NCBI RefSeq assembly: GCF_003290125.1
Contig: NZ_QMKH01000003.1
Coordinates: 349,673-413,672, forward strand
Origin: Microvirga flavescens
GTDB lineage: Bacteria > Pseudomonadota > Alphaproteobacteria > Rhizobiales > Beijerinckiaceae
Reading direction: 5' to 3'
DNA length: 64,000 nt
The notes under the pieces are model-generated. The model did not search any database. It was not told the DNA's origin and saw nothing but the letters and a program-made list of their open reading frames with translations. Position 1 is the first letter of the stretch; every line of letters starts with the position of its first letter. Both the position numbers and the translations under genes were made by a program. Positions 38,269 to 47,068 of this stretch are shown here, in pieces.

Positions 38269-39230
38269 GCGACAAGCCCGTATTCGCGCGCATGGCGGAC
38301 ATGACGGTGAAAGCCAAGCTTGCGGTCGTATTCCAGCGGGTCCTTCGGCTTCACCAATGCACCGGGAGGCACGTTCAGCCAATCGACGAGGCGCGTCAGC
38401 ATGAAGCGCATGGCCGAGCCGCGGCAGAAGATCGGCAAGGCTTCGATCTCGTCCGCCGAGAGCGGGCGAAGCGCCTGATAGCCCGCGAGCAGGGCGCGCC
38501 CCTTCGTCAGGTTGAACGAGCCATCGGCCTCGAAGCACCAGGCATTGAGGCAGATCGCGACATCGTAGGCGAGCGCATCCGTGCAGGCGAAATAAAAGTC
38601 GATGAGCCCCGACACCTCGGGGCCGATGAAGAACACGTTGTCCGTGAAAAGATCCGCATGGATCACGCCCGTCGGCAGGCCGCTCGGCCAGGCTTCTTTC
38701 AGGAAGGCAAGTTCCTGCCGGGTGCGCTCGGCAAGGCCCGCAGACACGCTGTCGGCCTGAGCCTCGGCCTGCGCGAAAAGCTGCGGCCAGCCATCGAGGG
38801 ACAGGGCGTTCGGCCGCGCCATCGCGAAATCCTGCCCGGCCAGATGAAGCTTCGCGAGCGCCTGCCCCAGAGCGCCGCAATGCGAAGCGCTCGGACGGCG
38901 TACGGCGATGCCGTCGAGAAAGGTGCAGATGGCGGCGGGCCGCCCGGCGAGCCACCCCAGCGCCTCGCCCTGGCGGTTGCTCACCGGCAGTGGGCAATTG
39001 AGGCCGCGCTCGGCGAGATGCTGCATGAGAGCGATGAAGAACGGCAGATCGCTCTCCTTCACGCGCTTCTCGTAGAGCGTCATGATGTAGGTGCCGGCCG
39101 TGGTGTGGAGGAAATAGTTGGTGTTCTCCACGCCCTCCGCGATGCCCTTGTAGGAGAGCACCGTGCCGATGTCGTAGGTGGCGAGGAAAGAGGCCAGTTC
39201 CTCGTCAGAAACTTCCGTATAGACCGCCAA
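38265..39230 (-). CDS. thrB: Homoserine kinase
   Basis: ThrB phosphorylates homoserine, the step before ThrC. The 321-residue protein is the aminoglycoside-phosphotransferase-like type used by alphaproteobacteria. It begins [16 protein letters not shown], with [13 protein letters not shown], catalytic loop [11 protein letters not shown] (D193, N198) and [11 protein letters not shown] (D211). It starts at TTG 39230 with GGAG ten bases upstream; that site overlaps the ispH stop. thrC lies 7 kb away on the other strand. Confidence 0.95.
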   Translation of the reverse strand: MAVYTEVSDEELASFLATYDIGTVLSYKGIAEGVENTNYFLHTTAGTYIMTLYEKRVKESDLPFFIALMQHLAERGLNCPLPVSNRQGEALGWLAGRPAAICTFLDGIAVRRPSASHCGALGQALAKLHLAGQDFAMARPNALSLDGWPQLFAQAEAQADSVSAGLAERTRQELAFLKEAWPSGLPTGVIHADLFTDNVFFIGPEVSGLIDFYFACTDALAYDVAICLNAWCFEADGSFNLTKGRALLAGYQALRPLSADEIEALPIFCRGSAMRFMLTRLVDWLNVPPGALVKPKDPLEYDRKLGFHRHVRHAREYGLVA

Positions 39231-39235
39231 GAAAA

Positions 39236-40198
39236 TTACTCCGCCGCCTGATCGCCGCGCAATTCGCGGGGGAGCGGAAAGAACACGCTCTCATCCGCCG
39301 TCGAGACATTCTCAACATCGACCTCGAAGCGCTCGGCGAAGGCGTCGATGATTTCCTCCACCAGAATCTCCGGCGCGGAGGCCCCCGCCGTGATGCCCAG
39401 CCGCCGGATCGAACCGAACAGCGACCAATCGATATCCTCGGCGCGCAGGATCAAGCGCACGAGAGGGCACCCTTCCCGCTCCGCGACTTCGCGCAGGCGC
39501 TGGGAGTTCGACGAATTGGGCGAGCCCACCACGATCATCGCATCCACCTGCGGCGCGACGCGCTTGACCGCGCCCTGGCGGTTCGTGGTGGCGTAGCAGA
39601 TGTCTTCCTTGTGCGGACTCACAATCGAGGGGAAGCGCGTCTGCAGCGCCTCGATCACCTCGCGCGTGTCGTCCACGGAGAGCGTGGTCTGCGTGACGAA
39701 GGCGAGATTGTCCACATCGGCAGGCGCAAGGTGCGCCACGTCCTCGACGGTCTCCACCAGCGTAACAGCGCCAGCCGGCAACTGCCCCATCGTACCGACG
39801 ACCTCGGGATGGCCCTCATGGCCGATGAGGACGATGTGGCGGCCACGCTTGTGATGCACCTGCGCCTCCCGGTGCACCTTGGTCACCAGCGGGCATGTGG
39901 CGTCGATGGCAAAAAGATTGCGCGTGGCGGCGGCCTCAGGCACCGCTTTCGGCACTCCGTGGGCGGAGAAGATCACCGGGGCGGTGCCGTCGGGAACCTC
40001 ATCGAGCTCGCGGACGAAGATCGCCCCTTTCTTCTTGAGGCCCTCCACCACGTATTTGTTGTGAACGATCTCGTGGCGCACATAAACCGGCGCGCCATGC
40101 AGGGCGAGCGCCTGCTCGACGGCATCGATGGCGCGGACGACGCCCGCGCAAAAGCCGCGCGGCGCACAGAGCAGGATATCGAGAGGCGGTTTGGTCAT
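39236..40198 (-). CDS. ispH: 4-hydroxy-3-methylbut-2-enyl diphosphate reductase
   Basis: IspH makes IPP and DMAPP in the last step of the non-mevalonate pathway. The 320-residue protein has the three iron-sulfur cluster cysteines C17 (APRGFCAGV), C102 ([11 protein letters not shown]) and C201 ([11 protein letters not shown]). Catalytic E132 is in [10 protein letters not shown], and SSNSQRL binds substrate. ATG 40198. It heads the ispH-thrB-rnhA unit. Confidence 0.97.
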   Translation of the reverse strand: MTKPPLDILLCAPRGFCAGVVRAIDAVEQALALHGAPVYVRHEIVHNKYVVEGLKKKGAIFVRELDEVPDGTAPVIFSAHGVPKAVPEAAATRNLFAIDATCPLVTKVHREAQVHHKRGRHIVLIGHEGHPEVVGTMGQLPAGAVTLVETVEDVAHLAPADVDNLAFVTQTTLSVDDTREVIEALQTRFPSIVSPHKEDICYATTNRQGAVKRVAPQVDAMIVVGSPNSSNSQRLREVAEREGCPLVRLILRAEDIDWSLFGSIRRLGITAGASAPEILVEEIIDAFAERFEVDVENVSTADESVFFPLPRELRGDQAAE

Positions 40199-40373
40199 AT
40201 TGCGGCGATGTGGCGAGAGCCGCCCCCCAATGTCAAGCCGGGGCGACGCTTATTCGCGGGTTGGGGGGCTCCGGAACGCCTTTGATGTCATTCCGCCGCA
40301 AGAAAGTCTCGCCCTCACGCTCCAGACCCTCTAGAACCGACAAGGTCCCTTCAACTTCCGATTCAGAACGAGC

Positions 40374-42224
40374 ATGGCGAACGCCGCTTCCCACGTCAGC
40401 TTTTTGCCCCCCATCCTGACCTTCTGCGGCGCGGCGGTCGTCGCGGTGCCGTTGTTCCGCCTGGCCGGGCTCAGCGCCGTTCTCGGCTATCTGGCCGCCG
40501 GCGTCATCATCGGCCCTTCCGGCCTCGGCCTCATCGGGGACCCGGAATCGATTGCGACCGTGGCCGAGCTCGGGGTGGTGCTGCTGCTCTTCATCATCGG
40601 GCTCGAATTGAAGATCTCCCACCTTTGGGACATGAAGCGTGACATTTTCGGGCTCGGCACGCTGCAGCTTGCGATCACCGGGGTCGTTCTCGGCGGCGGA
40701 GCGGTTGCTGCCGGATTTTCCGTCACGACCTCCGTCGTGATTGGAATCGCGCTTGCCCTTTCAGCCACCGCCATCGCCCTGCAGATGCTGAACGAGCGCA
40801 ACGATCTCCAGACGCCGTACGGCCAGCGCTCCTTCGCGATCCTCCTGTTCCAGGACATCTCCATCGTCCCGATCCTCGCGCTGCTGCCGCTGCTCGCGAC
40901 GGGCACCGGCATGGCCGACAGCGGATGGGACGTGGGCAAACTTCTCACTGTCGGCAAGGCGCTCGCCGCCATCGTCGCGGTGATCCTCGTCGGCCGCTAT
41001 GGCCTCAACCCCTTCTTCCGCATTCTCGCCCGCAGCGGTGCGCGCGAGGTGATGACGGCGAGCGCCCTTCTCGTGGTGCTGGGCGCCGCGATGCTGATGA
41101 ACGAGGTCGGCCTCTCGATGGCGATGGGCGCGTTCCTCGCAGGCCTCCTGCTCGCGGAATCGAACTTCCGCCATCAGCTCGAAGCCGATATCGAGCCTTT
41201 CCGCGGCATGTTGCTCGGGCTTTTCTTCATCAGCGTGGGCATGTCCATCGACGTGTCGCTGGTGCGTGAGAACTGGCTCATCATCGCGCTGGCAACGCCC
41301 GTCGTCATCATCGGCAAGACATTTGTCGTCGCCGTTCTGTCAAAGCTCTTCGGCGCGACGTGGCAGGATGGCCTGCGCTCCGGCGTGCTGTTGTGCCCGG
41401 CGGGCGAATTCGCCTTCGTGCTGCTGCCCGTCGCCACGGGCCTCAAGCTGATGACGGGCTCCACCGCGCAATTGATGACAGCACTCGCTGCGATCACGAT
41501 GCTGTTCGGCCCCATCGCGGCGACGGTGCTGGAGCAATGGCTGAAGCGCCGCCCCAACGATGCGGAGCCGGAAACGCACGCCGACATCAACAATGCGGAA
41601 GAGCTCTCGAGCCGCGTTCTCGTCATCGGGTTCGGGCGTTTCGGCCAGATCGTGAATCAGGTGCTGTTGGCGCAGGGCATCGACGCGACGGTGATCGACC
41701 GCGACGTGGAGCGCATTCGCGATGCGGCGCGCTTCGGCCTTCAGGTCTATTACGGCGACGGCACGCGCCTTGATGTGCTGCGCGCGGCGGGCGCGGAAAA
41801 GGCGGAGATGATCTGCATCTGCACCGACAATCCCGAAGCGACGCTCAAGATCGTCGAGATCGTGCATGAGAACTTCCCCAACGCCTTCAGCTTCGTGCGC
41901 GCCTATGACCGCATCCAGGCTATCAATCTCATGAATCTCGGCGTCGATTATCAGCTCCGCGAAAGCTTCGAATCCGCCATCGCGCTCTCCCGCGCCGCCC
42001 TCGAAGAGCTTGGCGTCGATCCGGATACGGCGGCGGCCACGGCGGACGACGTGCGCAAACGCGACATCGCCCGCATGATGCTGCAGAAGACGAGCGGCTT
42101 CATGGGCGGCGCGGAATTGCTGGTGGGCGCGAAGATCGAGCCCGAACCTCTCGTGACGCCGAGCGGAAAAGCGCGCGCCCTCAACGCAGAGACGCGTGAC
42201 ATTCTTGGCGAAGGGGCTCTTTGA
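40374..42224 (+). CDS. CPA2-family cation:proton antiporter with RCK domain
   Basis: The 616-residue protein has about twelve membrane helices. Family segments are LSAVLGYLAAGVIIGPSGLG and LGVVLLLFIIGLELK. Also seen are ALSATAIALQMLNE and FQDISIVPILALLPLL. A cytosolic RCK/TrkA-N domain from about residue 412 begins VLVIGFGRFGQIV, with YYGDGTRLDVLRAAGA and CTDNPEATLKIVEI. This layout is that of the KefB/KefC potassium efflux family, which may be gated by nucleotides or glutathione adducts. Its stop overlaps the next start codon (TGATG), so it is coupled with a MATE gene. Confidence 0.92.
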   Translation: MANAASHVSFLPPILTFCGAAVVAVPLFRLAGLSAVLGYLAAGVIIGPSGLGLIGDPESIATVAELGVVLLLFIIGLELKISHLWDMKRDIFGLGTLQLAITGVVLGGGAVAAGFSVTTSVVIGIALALSATAIALQMLNERNDLQTPYGQRSFAILLFQDISIVPILALLPLLATGTGMADSGWDVGKLLTVGKALAAIVAVILVGRYGLNPFFRILARSGAREVMTASALLVVLGAAMLMNEVGLSMAMGAFLAGLLLAESNFRHQLEADIEPFRGMLLGLFFISVGMSIDVSLVRENWLIIALATPVVIIGKTFVVAVLSKLFGATWQDGLRSGVLLCPAGEFAFVLLPVATGLKLMTGSTAQLMTALAAITMLFGPIAATVLEQWLKRRPNDAEPETHADINNAEELSSRVLVIGFGRFGQIVNQVLLAQGIDATVIDRDVERIRDAARFGLQVYYGDGTRLDVLRAAGAEKAEMICICTDNPEATLKIVEIVHENFPNAFSFVRAYDRIQAINLMNLGVDYQLRESFESAIALSRAALEELGVDPDTAAATADDVRKRDIARMMLQKTSGFMGGAELLVGAKIEPEPLVTPSGKARALNAETRDILGEGAL

Positions 42225-43609
42225 TGGAAACGCCCCCCGCATCGGAGCTCGCCGCGCAGCGAGCCGAGACGCCGCGCTTTGTCACCGGCTCCACCATGCG
42301 CCACGTTCTCGTGATGACGGGAACGGCGACGGCGGGGCTGATCGCGATTTTCATCGTCGATCTCATCTCCCTTCTCTACATCTCATGGCTCAGGGACCCG
42401 AGCCTCACCGCAGGCGTCGGCCTTGCGACCGTCGTGATGTTCTTCACGGTGTCGATCAATGTCGGCCTGATGATCCCCATCGCCGCGCTCGTCTCGCGCG
42501 CGCTCGGTGCGCGTGAATTCGACAAGGCGAAGCGGCTCGCGACATCGGGCTGTTTCTGGATGACGCTTCTCGCAACCGGCGTGAGCGTGATCGCCCTTCC
42601 CTTCATCCCGCAGATCCTGCGCCTTCTCGGCGCGAGCGGCGATGCATTCCGCGTTGCGGAGAGCTTCCTTTGGATCGCGCTGCCCACGCATGGGCTCATG
42701 GCCCTTGGCATGGCCTTTTCCAGCGTCCTGCGCGCGGCGGGGGACGCCAAGCGCAGCATGTACGCGACCTTGTCCGTCGCCATCGTGACGGTTGTGCTCG
42801 ACCCGCTCTTCATCTTCGGCCTCGGCCTGAAATCGAACGGCGCGGCAATCACCATCGACATCGCCCGCGTGGCCTATGTCTATGTGAGCTATGTTTATCT
42901 CAAGCGGCACCACAATCTTCTCGCAAGCGTGAACCTTGCGGATCTAAGACGCTATGCGCGCCCGTTCTTCGCCATCGCGATTCCGGCCATTCTCACGAAC
43001 ATCGCGGCGCCCGTCGCCAACGGCTTCTTCACGAGCATCATGTCCCGCTTCGGGGACGAAGCCATCGCGGCCTCCGCCATCATTGACCGGCTGACGCCCG
43101 TTTCGTTTGCCGGCCTGTTCGCCCTGGCCGGTGCTGTCGGCCCCGTGCTCGGCCAGAACTGGGGCGCGAACCGGTTCGACCGCATGCGGCAGACGATCAA
43201 GGATTCGCTTACTTTCACCATCATCTATGTAGGTGTCGTCTGGCTTGCCCTGTTCCTGCTGCAGGGGCCTATCGTCCACGCCTTCAACGCGCATGGACTG
43301 ACGGAGGAACTCGTGCGGTTCTTCTGCCAGATCAGCGGCCTTGTCTGGCTCTTCATCGGCCTGATTTTCGTAGCGAACGCCTCGTTCAACAATCTTGGCT
43401 TTCCGCTGCTCTCGACCTTTTTCAACTGGGGCCGCACCACGCTCGGCATGATCCCCTTCGCCTATTACGGCGCGGTGATCGGCGGACCGAAGGGAGCCTT
43501 GATCGGCGTCGGCTGCGGTTCCGTGGCGTTTGGCGTTGCGGCGATTTTCACGGCCTTCTGGACAATCCGGCGTCTTGAGCGGCAAGCTATGGCAAGATCG
43601 CCCGCCTGA
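42224..43609 (+). CDS. MATE-family efflux transporter
   Basis: The 461-residue protein has twelve hydrophobic segments and MATE family features. The first half has SINVGLMIPIAALVSRALGA and the middle AFSSVLRAAGDAKRSMYATL. The second half has PIANGFFTS-like and FNNLGFPLLSTFFNWGRTTLG segments. MATE proteins export cationic drugs or organic metabolites using sodium or proton gradients. ATG 42224 shares a base with the antiporter stop codon, so the two genes are translationally coupled. Substrate unknown. Confidence 0.93.
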   Translation: METPPASELAAQRAETPRFVTGSTMRHVLVMTGTATAGLIAIFIVDLISLLYISWLRDPSLTAGVGLATVVMFFTVSINVGLMIPIAALVSRALGAREFDKAKRLATSGCFWMTLLATGVSVIALPFIPQILRLLGASGDAFRVAESFLWIALPTHGLMALGMAFSSVLRAAGDAKRSMYATLSVAIVTVVLDPLFIFGLGLKSNGAAITIDIARVAYVYVSYVYLKRHHNLLASVNLADLRRYARPFFAIAIPAILTNIAAPVANGFFTSIMSRFGDEAIAASAIIDRLTPVSFAGLFALAGAVGPVLGQNWGANRFDRMRQTIKDSLTFTIIYVGVVWLALFLLQGPIVHAFNAHGLTEELVRFFCQISGLVWLFIGLIFVANASFNNLGFPLLSTFFNWGRTTLGMIPFAYYGAVIGGPKGALIGVGCGSVAFGVAAIFTAFWTIRRLERQAMARSPA

Positions 43610-43658
43610 TCCATAATCTGGCGGGAGCCTGAATGGCCGCCCTTTCGAGGAGCCCGCG

Positions 43659-44396
43659 ATGCAGACCTGGTTCGATCTGATGCGCCAAGCGCAAGGCAAT
43701 GCGGGCTTTGATGGCATGATGAGGCAATTCAATGTCTCATCAGCACAGACGCAGCGCGCAATGGTCGCGCTCATGCCGGCTTTCGCCCTGGGGCTTCAGC
43801 ACGCCCTCGCGAATTCCGGTGACCCTTCACGGCTTTTTCCCGGCATCGCCGACAGCCCCTTTGCGGACATGTGGAAATCGACGGCCAGGGCGTTCACGCC
43901 TCAGGCCGCCGAGGTCGGCAAAAGGATCCTCGACCAGCTTTTCGGTTCCGATGAAGCCGCCCGCCAGGTGGCGCAACAGGCCGCCACGGTCACCGGCGTC
44001 GGGGTCGAGGTCATGCAGCAGATCCTGCCTCTGATGGCCGGAATTTTCGCGGGCAGCGTCTGCCATTGGATGACGCATTCGGAGCATATGGGCGCAATGC
44101 CCGCACGCAAGGCGCCGGAGCCCGAGCCCAACCCCATGCAGGCGTGGATGGATTTCTGGACAAGCTCGCTGCAAGGAAAATCGACGGGAAAGCAGAAACC
44201 TCCCACCACTCCTTTAGAGGCCGTGATGGCGCCCTTTATGGGCGGTTCACTTGGCACCCCGAAAGCTCAGCCCACGCAGCCCGCCGACCTTTGGGGCGAG
44301 ATGCTCGGAGCGGGAGCGGAGATGCAAAAACAATATTTCGCGTCTCTCCAATCGATCATGGAAAATGTCTGGTCGCCGCAAAAGAAGACGCGCTGA
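43659..44396 (+). CDS. DUF937-like protein
   Basis: The 245-residue protein has no membrane helix. It is rich in Gln, Ala and Met, with FNVSSAQTQRAMVALMPAFAL, ILDQLFGSDEAARQVAQQAA and VGVEVMQQILPLMAGIFAG. These are the helical repeats of DUF937, a family of unknown function in proteobacteria. A proline-rich stretch (residues 150-185) precedes a helical C-terminus. CGAGGAG lies before the ATG. It lies 49 bp after the MATE gene on the same strand; whether they share a transcript is unknown. Confidence 0.75.
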   Translation: MQTWFDLMRQAQGNAGFDGMMRQFNVSSAQTQRAMVALMPAFALGLQHALANSGDPSRLFPGIADSPFADMWKSTARAFTPQAAEVGKRILDQLFGSDEAARQVAQQAATVTGVGVEVMQQILPLMAGIFAGSVCHWMTHSEHMGAMPARKAPEPEPNPMQAWMDFWTSSLQGKSTGKQKPPTTPLEAVMAPFMGGSLGTPKAQPTQPADLWGEMLGAGAEMQKQYFASLQSIMENVWSPQKKTR

Positions 44397-44399
44397 AGA

Positions 44400-44427
44400 G
44401 CACGGCCACGCCGCAGCATGGCCGTGC
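44400..44427. terminator. Hairpin in the DUF937-DUF1127 convergent gap
   Basis: GCACGGCCA (44400-44408) pairs with TGGCCGTGC (44419-44427) across a 10-base loop. No strong T run is present on either side. Confidence 0.55.
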
Positions 44428-44456
44428 CATTTGAAACGATCAAAGTCTGGGCGTTT

Positions 44457-44786
44457 TCAGCCGGCGGTCTTTACCAGCGAAACCACGGGTCGCTCAGTCT
44501 TCTTTGCCACAGGAGATCGCTGAACCCGCGCGCGCCGTTCGACCGATCGAACCAAAAGGACGGACGGGTTGTTGAACACCGACTCGTCGAGCGCGCTGTC
44601 CACATCGCTGCGGGTCAGGCCGATGTCTTTCAGCATGCGCTCATCGAACTCGGCGAGAGCGCGAACCTCACGGCGATGCTTGAGGGCTCGCAGGAACACA
44701 GCGGCTTGCGCGAGGGAAACCCGGATCACACGGCCGACCAGCGTCGACCCGACCGGGGACACAAGGGAAGTGGACGAATGGGTCAT
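44457..44786 (-). CDS. DUF1127 small basic protein
   Basis: The 109-residue protein carries a DUF1127 domain: LRALKHRREVRALAEFDERMLKDIGLTR, shown here in pieces LRALKHRREVRAL and DERMLKDIGLTRSDV. DUF1127 proteins in Rhizobiales are small arginine-rich regulators of metabolism, some acting on RNA. ATG 44786 has AGAAGG about nine bases upstream; longer in-frame starts lie in the intergenic region. It runs divergent from a LysR gene, a pairing seen in other Rhizobiales that suggests control by that regulator. Confidence 0.82.
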   Translation of the reverse strand: MTHSSTSLVSPVGSTLVGRVIRVSLAQAAVFLRALKHRREVRALAEFDERMLKDIGLTRSDVDSALDESVFNNPSVLLVRSVERRARVQRSPVAKKTERPVVSLVKTAG

Positions 44787-44983
44787 GGAAGTAACCTTCT
44801 CGGGCTCGCTGCTAAAAAAGCATGACAGGTCCATCACGCGAAACACATGCCCCGCGCGGGTCCAGCCATTGCCGAATCCTTGAATTTCAAAGGATCTGGG
44901 ACAGACTAAGCCTCATTTTTTTCATCACTTGAAGCGATTGTTTGTCATGTGTTACATCAACGATATTGATGATGAGGCCCGCC
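44787..44983. promoter_or_regulatory. Divergent DUF1127/LysR promoter region with inverted repeats
   Basis: CATCAA-CGATA-TTGATG (44955-44971) is a perfect 6-bp inverted repeat 12 bp upstream of the LysR ATG. A looser palindrome, ATCCTTGAA/TTCAAAGGAT, lies at about 44876-44895. Either could be the operator bound by the LysR protein. Confidence 0.45.
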
Positions 44984-45874
44984 ATGCACCTTCTCGATAT
45001 CGACCAGCTCCGGACATTCGTCGCCATTGCCGACACGGGTTCCTTCACCCGCGCGGCCGAAATCGTGCACAAGACCCAGAGCGCGGTTTCCATGCAGATG
45101 AAGCGTCTGGAAGACCGCGTCGGGCGCGCACTCTTCGAGCGTGACGGGCGCCTCTCCAAGCTGACGGACGAGGGCGAGCGGCTGCTCGACTATGCCCGCC
45201 GGATCGTGCGCCTCAACACCGAGTGCATGGCCTCCTTCAACGACAACGAGCTTGTCGGCCGCGTCCGCCTCGGCCTGCCGGACGATTATGCCGACCGCTA
45301 CCTGCCCGAGATTCTCGCCCGCTTCTCCCGCTCGAACCCGCGCGCGGAGGTAGCGGTGATGTGCGAGCCCACGCATCACCTGATCGACCGGGTGCACAAC
45401 GGCGATCTCGACATGGCGATCATCACCCATGTGGACCGGCGCGGGCCTTCGGAGATCGTGCGGATCGAGCAGCTCCTCTGGATCACGTCCTCCCGCCACG
45501 CCGTGCATGAGGAAGCGGTGCTGCCGCTGGCATTAGGCCGGCCCAATTGTGACTGGCGGCACTCGGCGACGCAGGCGCTGGAAAGCGCGGATCGCGCCTT
45601 CCGCATTCTCTACGTGAGCTGGAACTCCACCGCCGTCGGCGCGGTGGTGCAGGCGGGCCTCGCTGTTTCCGTTCTGCCGGAGAGCGCCGTGCGTCCGGGC
45701 ATGCGCGTTCTCGGCCCGTCCGACGGGTTCCCCGCCCTGCCCTCGTGCAAGATCGGCCTGATCCGTGCGCGGTCGGAGCCCAATCCGCTTGCCGATGCGC
45801 TCGGCTTCCACATCAAGCAATCGCTCGACAATCTCGGCTCCGCGCGCACGGCCTACCTGCCCGCCGCGGAATGA
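44984..45874 (+). CDS. LysR-family transcriptional regulator
   Basis: The 296-residue protein starts MHLLDIDQLRTFVAIADTGS. Its N-terminal winged helix has FTRAAEIVHKTQSAVSMQMKRLE as recognition region. A substrate-binding domain follows (VRLGLPDDYADRYLP, VMCEPTHHLIDRVHNGDLDMAII). It belongs to the group found divergent from DUF1127 genes in Rhizobiales; the effector is unknown. GAGG before ATG 44984 favours this start over an upstream codon at 44942. Confidence 0.9.
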   Translation: MHLLDIDQLRTFVAIADTGSFTRAAEIVHKTQSAVSMQMKRLEDRVGRALFERDGRLSKLTDEGERLLDYARRIVRLNTECMASFNDNELVGRVRLGLPDDYADRYLPEILARFSRSNPRAEVAVMCEPTHHLIDRVHNGDLDMAIITHVDRRGPSEIVRIEQLLWITSSRHAVHEEAVLPLALGRPNCDWRHSATQALESADRAFRILYVSWNSTAVGAVVQAGLAVSVLPESAVRPGMRVLGPSDGFPALPSCKIGLIRARSEPNPLADALGFHIKQSLDNLGSARTAYLPAAE

Positions 45875-45898
45875 GCTTGGCGCGAAGGCTTAAGCCTT

Positions 45899-45937
45899 AG
45901 AGTCTGATCGTGTCTCTTTGAAACACGATCAGACTCT
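45899..45937. repeat. Dispersed hairpin, family C, copy 1
   Basis: AGAGTCTGATCGTGT (45899-45913) and ACACGATCAGACTCT (45923-45937) form a perfect 15-bp stem with a nine-base loop. A second copy with CTGATCGTGT/ACACGATCAG arms lies at 51786-51814. Here it directly abuts family B copy 2. Confidence 0.85.
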
Positions 45938-45998
45938 CCTTTATTTGTTGCATGATCCGGCGAACAACCGGTTTCCACTTATTCTGATCAAGCTCTAG
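45938..45998 (+). repeat. Dispersed repeat, family B, copy 2 (supplies EamA stop codon)
   Basis: Almost identical to the copy at 36206-36267 (CCTTTATTTGTTGCATGATC...GAACAACCGGTTTCCACTT...CTGATCAAGCTCTAG). On the minus strand the last bases, AGAGCTTGATCA, encode the final Arg-Ala and TGA stop of the EamA protein. Confidence 0.88.
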
Positions 45999-46914
45999 CG
46001 GGACGCGTCAGGACGAGGACGTTTCCGGCCAGCGCCAGAACGACGCCCACGAATGCGGCGAGTGTCCAGACATAGCCTTCGAGCGCGGTCGAGACAGCAA
46101 GCGCGATGATCGGGAACAGAACCGTCGCATAGCCCGCGCGCGCCGCGCCGAGGCGGCGCAGCAATGTGAGATAGCTCGCAAAGGCGAGAACCGACGCGCC
46201 GATGGCGAGGTAGACCAGCGAGCCGATATATTTCAACGTCGGTTCGATGATGAAGGCGTTGCCGCGCACGATGTTGACGAGGACGAGAACGCCCGTGCCG
46301 TAAGTCATCGCCCAGGCATTGGCCGACAGAAGCGGAATGCCCCGCCGCTGCACCACCGTCGAGATCATGTTCCCCGAGCAGAAGAACAGCGTGCCGAGAA
46401 CGCAGAAGGCAAGCCCGGTGAGCGCGCCCTTGTTGAGGCCCGCGCCTGCGATCTCCGGCCAGAACAGAAGCCCGATACCGACGACACCGACAATCCCGCC
46501 GAGCGCCACGCGCGGCTCGATCTTCTGGCGGAAGAAAAGCGCGCCGAGGATGAGATTGAAGATCGAGGCCAGCGAGAACACCACCGCGAGCAAGCCCGAC
46601 GGCACATGAAGCCCGCCGTAATAAAAGCAGATGAAGTTGAAGGAGAAGAGGCAACAACCGGTCGCGACGAAGCGCAGATGATCGGCGCGTGAAAAGCGCA
46701 CCGGAAGTCCCGAGAACAGGACCCAACCCCACATGACCGCAGCGGCCAGGATGAAGCGCCACAGCACCGACATCTCCGGCGCGACGACGCCGAGCTGGGC
46801 ATGAATGCCGATCCAGCTCACACCCCAGAGAAAGACCGTCGCGGCGTAAAGACCGAGATCGACCTTGTTGAATCCACCGTCCGCCGGCTTTGAAACTTGC
46901 ATTGTGTGATTCAT
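45988..46914 (-). CDS. EamA-family (DMT) transporter
   Basis: The 308-residue protein has ten hydrophobic helices in two EamA halves. Features are FLWGVSWIGIHAQLGVVAPEMSVLWRF in pieces (FLWGVSWIGIHAQ, PEMSVLWRF), the internal VALGGIVGVVGIGLLFWPE, and a second half starting ALTGLAFCVLGTLFF. Such proteins export metabolites or amino acids. ATG 46914 has GGGAGG eight bases upstream. A perfect 11-bp inverted repeat lies 46 bp before the start. The 3' end comes from a family B repeat. Confidence 0.92.
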   Translation of the reverse strand: MNHTMQVSKPADGGFNKVDLGLYAATVFLWGVSWIGIHAQLGVVAPEMSVLWRFILAAAVMWGWVLFSGLPVRFSRADHLRFVATGCCLFSFNFICFYYGGLHVPSGLLAVVFSLASIFNLILGALFFRQKIEPRVALGGIVGVVGIGLLFWPEIAGAGLNKGALTGLAFCVLGTLFFCSGNMISTVVQRRGIPLLSANAWAMTYGTGVLVLVNIVRGNAFIIEPTLKYIGSLVYLAIGASVLAFASYLTLLRRLGAARAGYATVLFPIIALAVSTALEGYVWTLAAFVGVVLALAGNVLVLTRPARA

Positions 46915-46959
46915 TGGCAGCCTCCCATGAGGCGCATGCCTACGCCTGCCAATGAAAGA

Positions 46960-46986
46960 AAACCAATGACGAAATGTCATGGTTTG
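46960..46986. promoter_or_regulatory. Perfect 11-bp inverted repeat upstream of the EamA gene
   Basis: AAACCAATGAC-GAAAT-GTCATTGGTTT lies 46 bp upstream of the EamA ATG. A compact AT-rich palindrome of this sort is typical for a dimeric repressor such as MarR, TetR or Lrp types, but no regulator gene is next to it. Confidence 0.6.
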
Positions 46987-47019
46987 CGATGCTCTTCCTG
47001 ATGAAAGCAGGTACGTTCC

Positions 47020-47059
47020 TCCCGGGTGCATAACCTTCTCGGGCATCGCACCCGGGAGA
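47020..47059 (-). terminator. Hairpin after the RTX/cadherin gene
   Basis: CTCCCGGGTGC (47020-47030) and GCACCCGGGAG (47049-47059) form an 11-bp perfect stem with an 18-base loop, ten bp past the RTX gene stop codon. No T run follows on the minus strand, so termination strength is uncertain. Confidence 0.55.
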
Positions 47060-47068
47060 CGACTTCCG

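Noticed and set aside
38269..38997. N-terminal extension of rnhA into thrB
   Set aside because: The open frame is only a shadow of thrB; the ATG at 38268 gives the known RNase HI start and overlaps thrB as ATGA.
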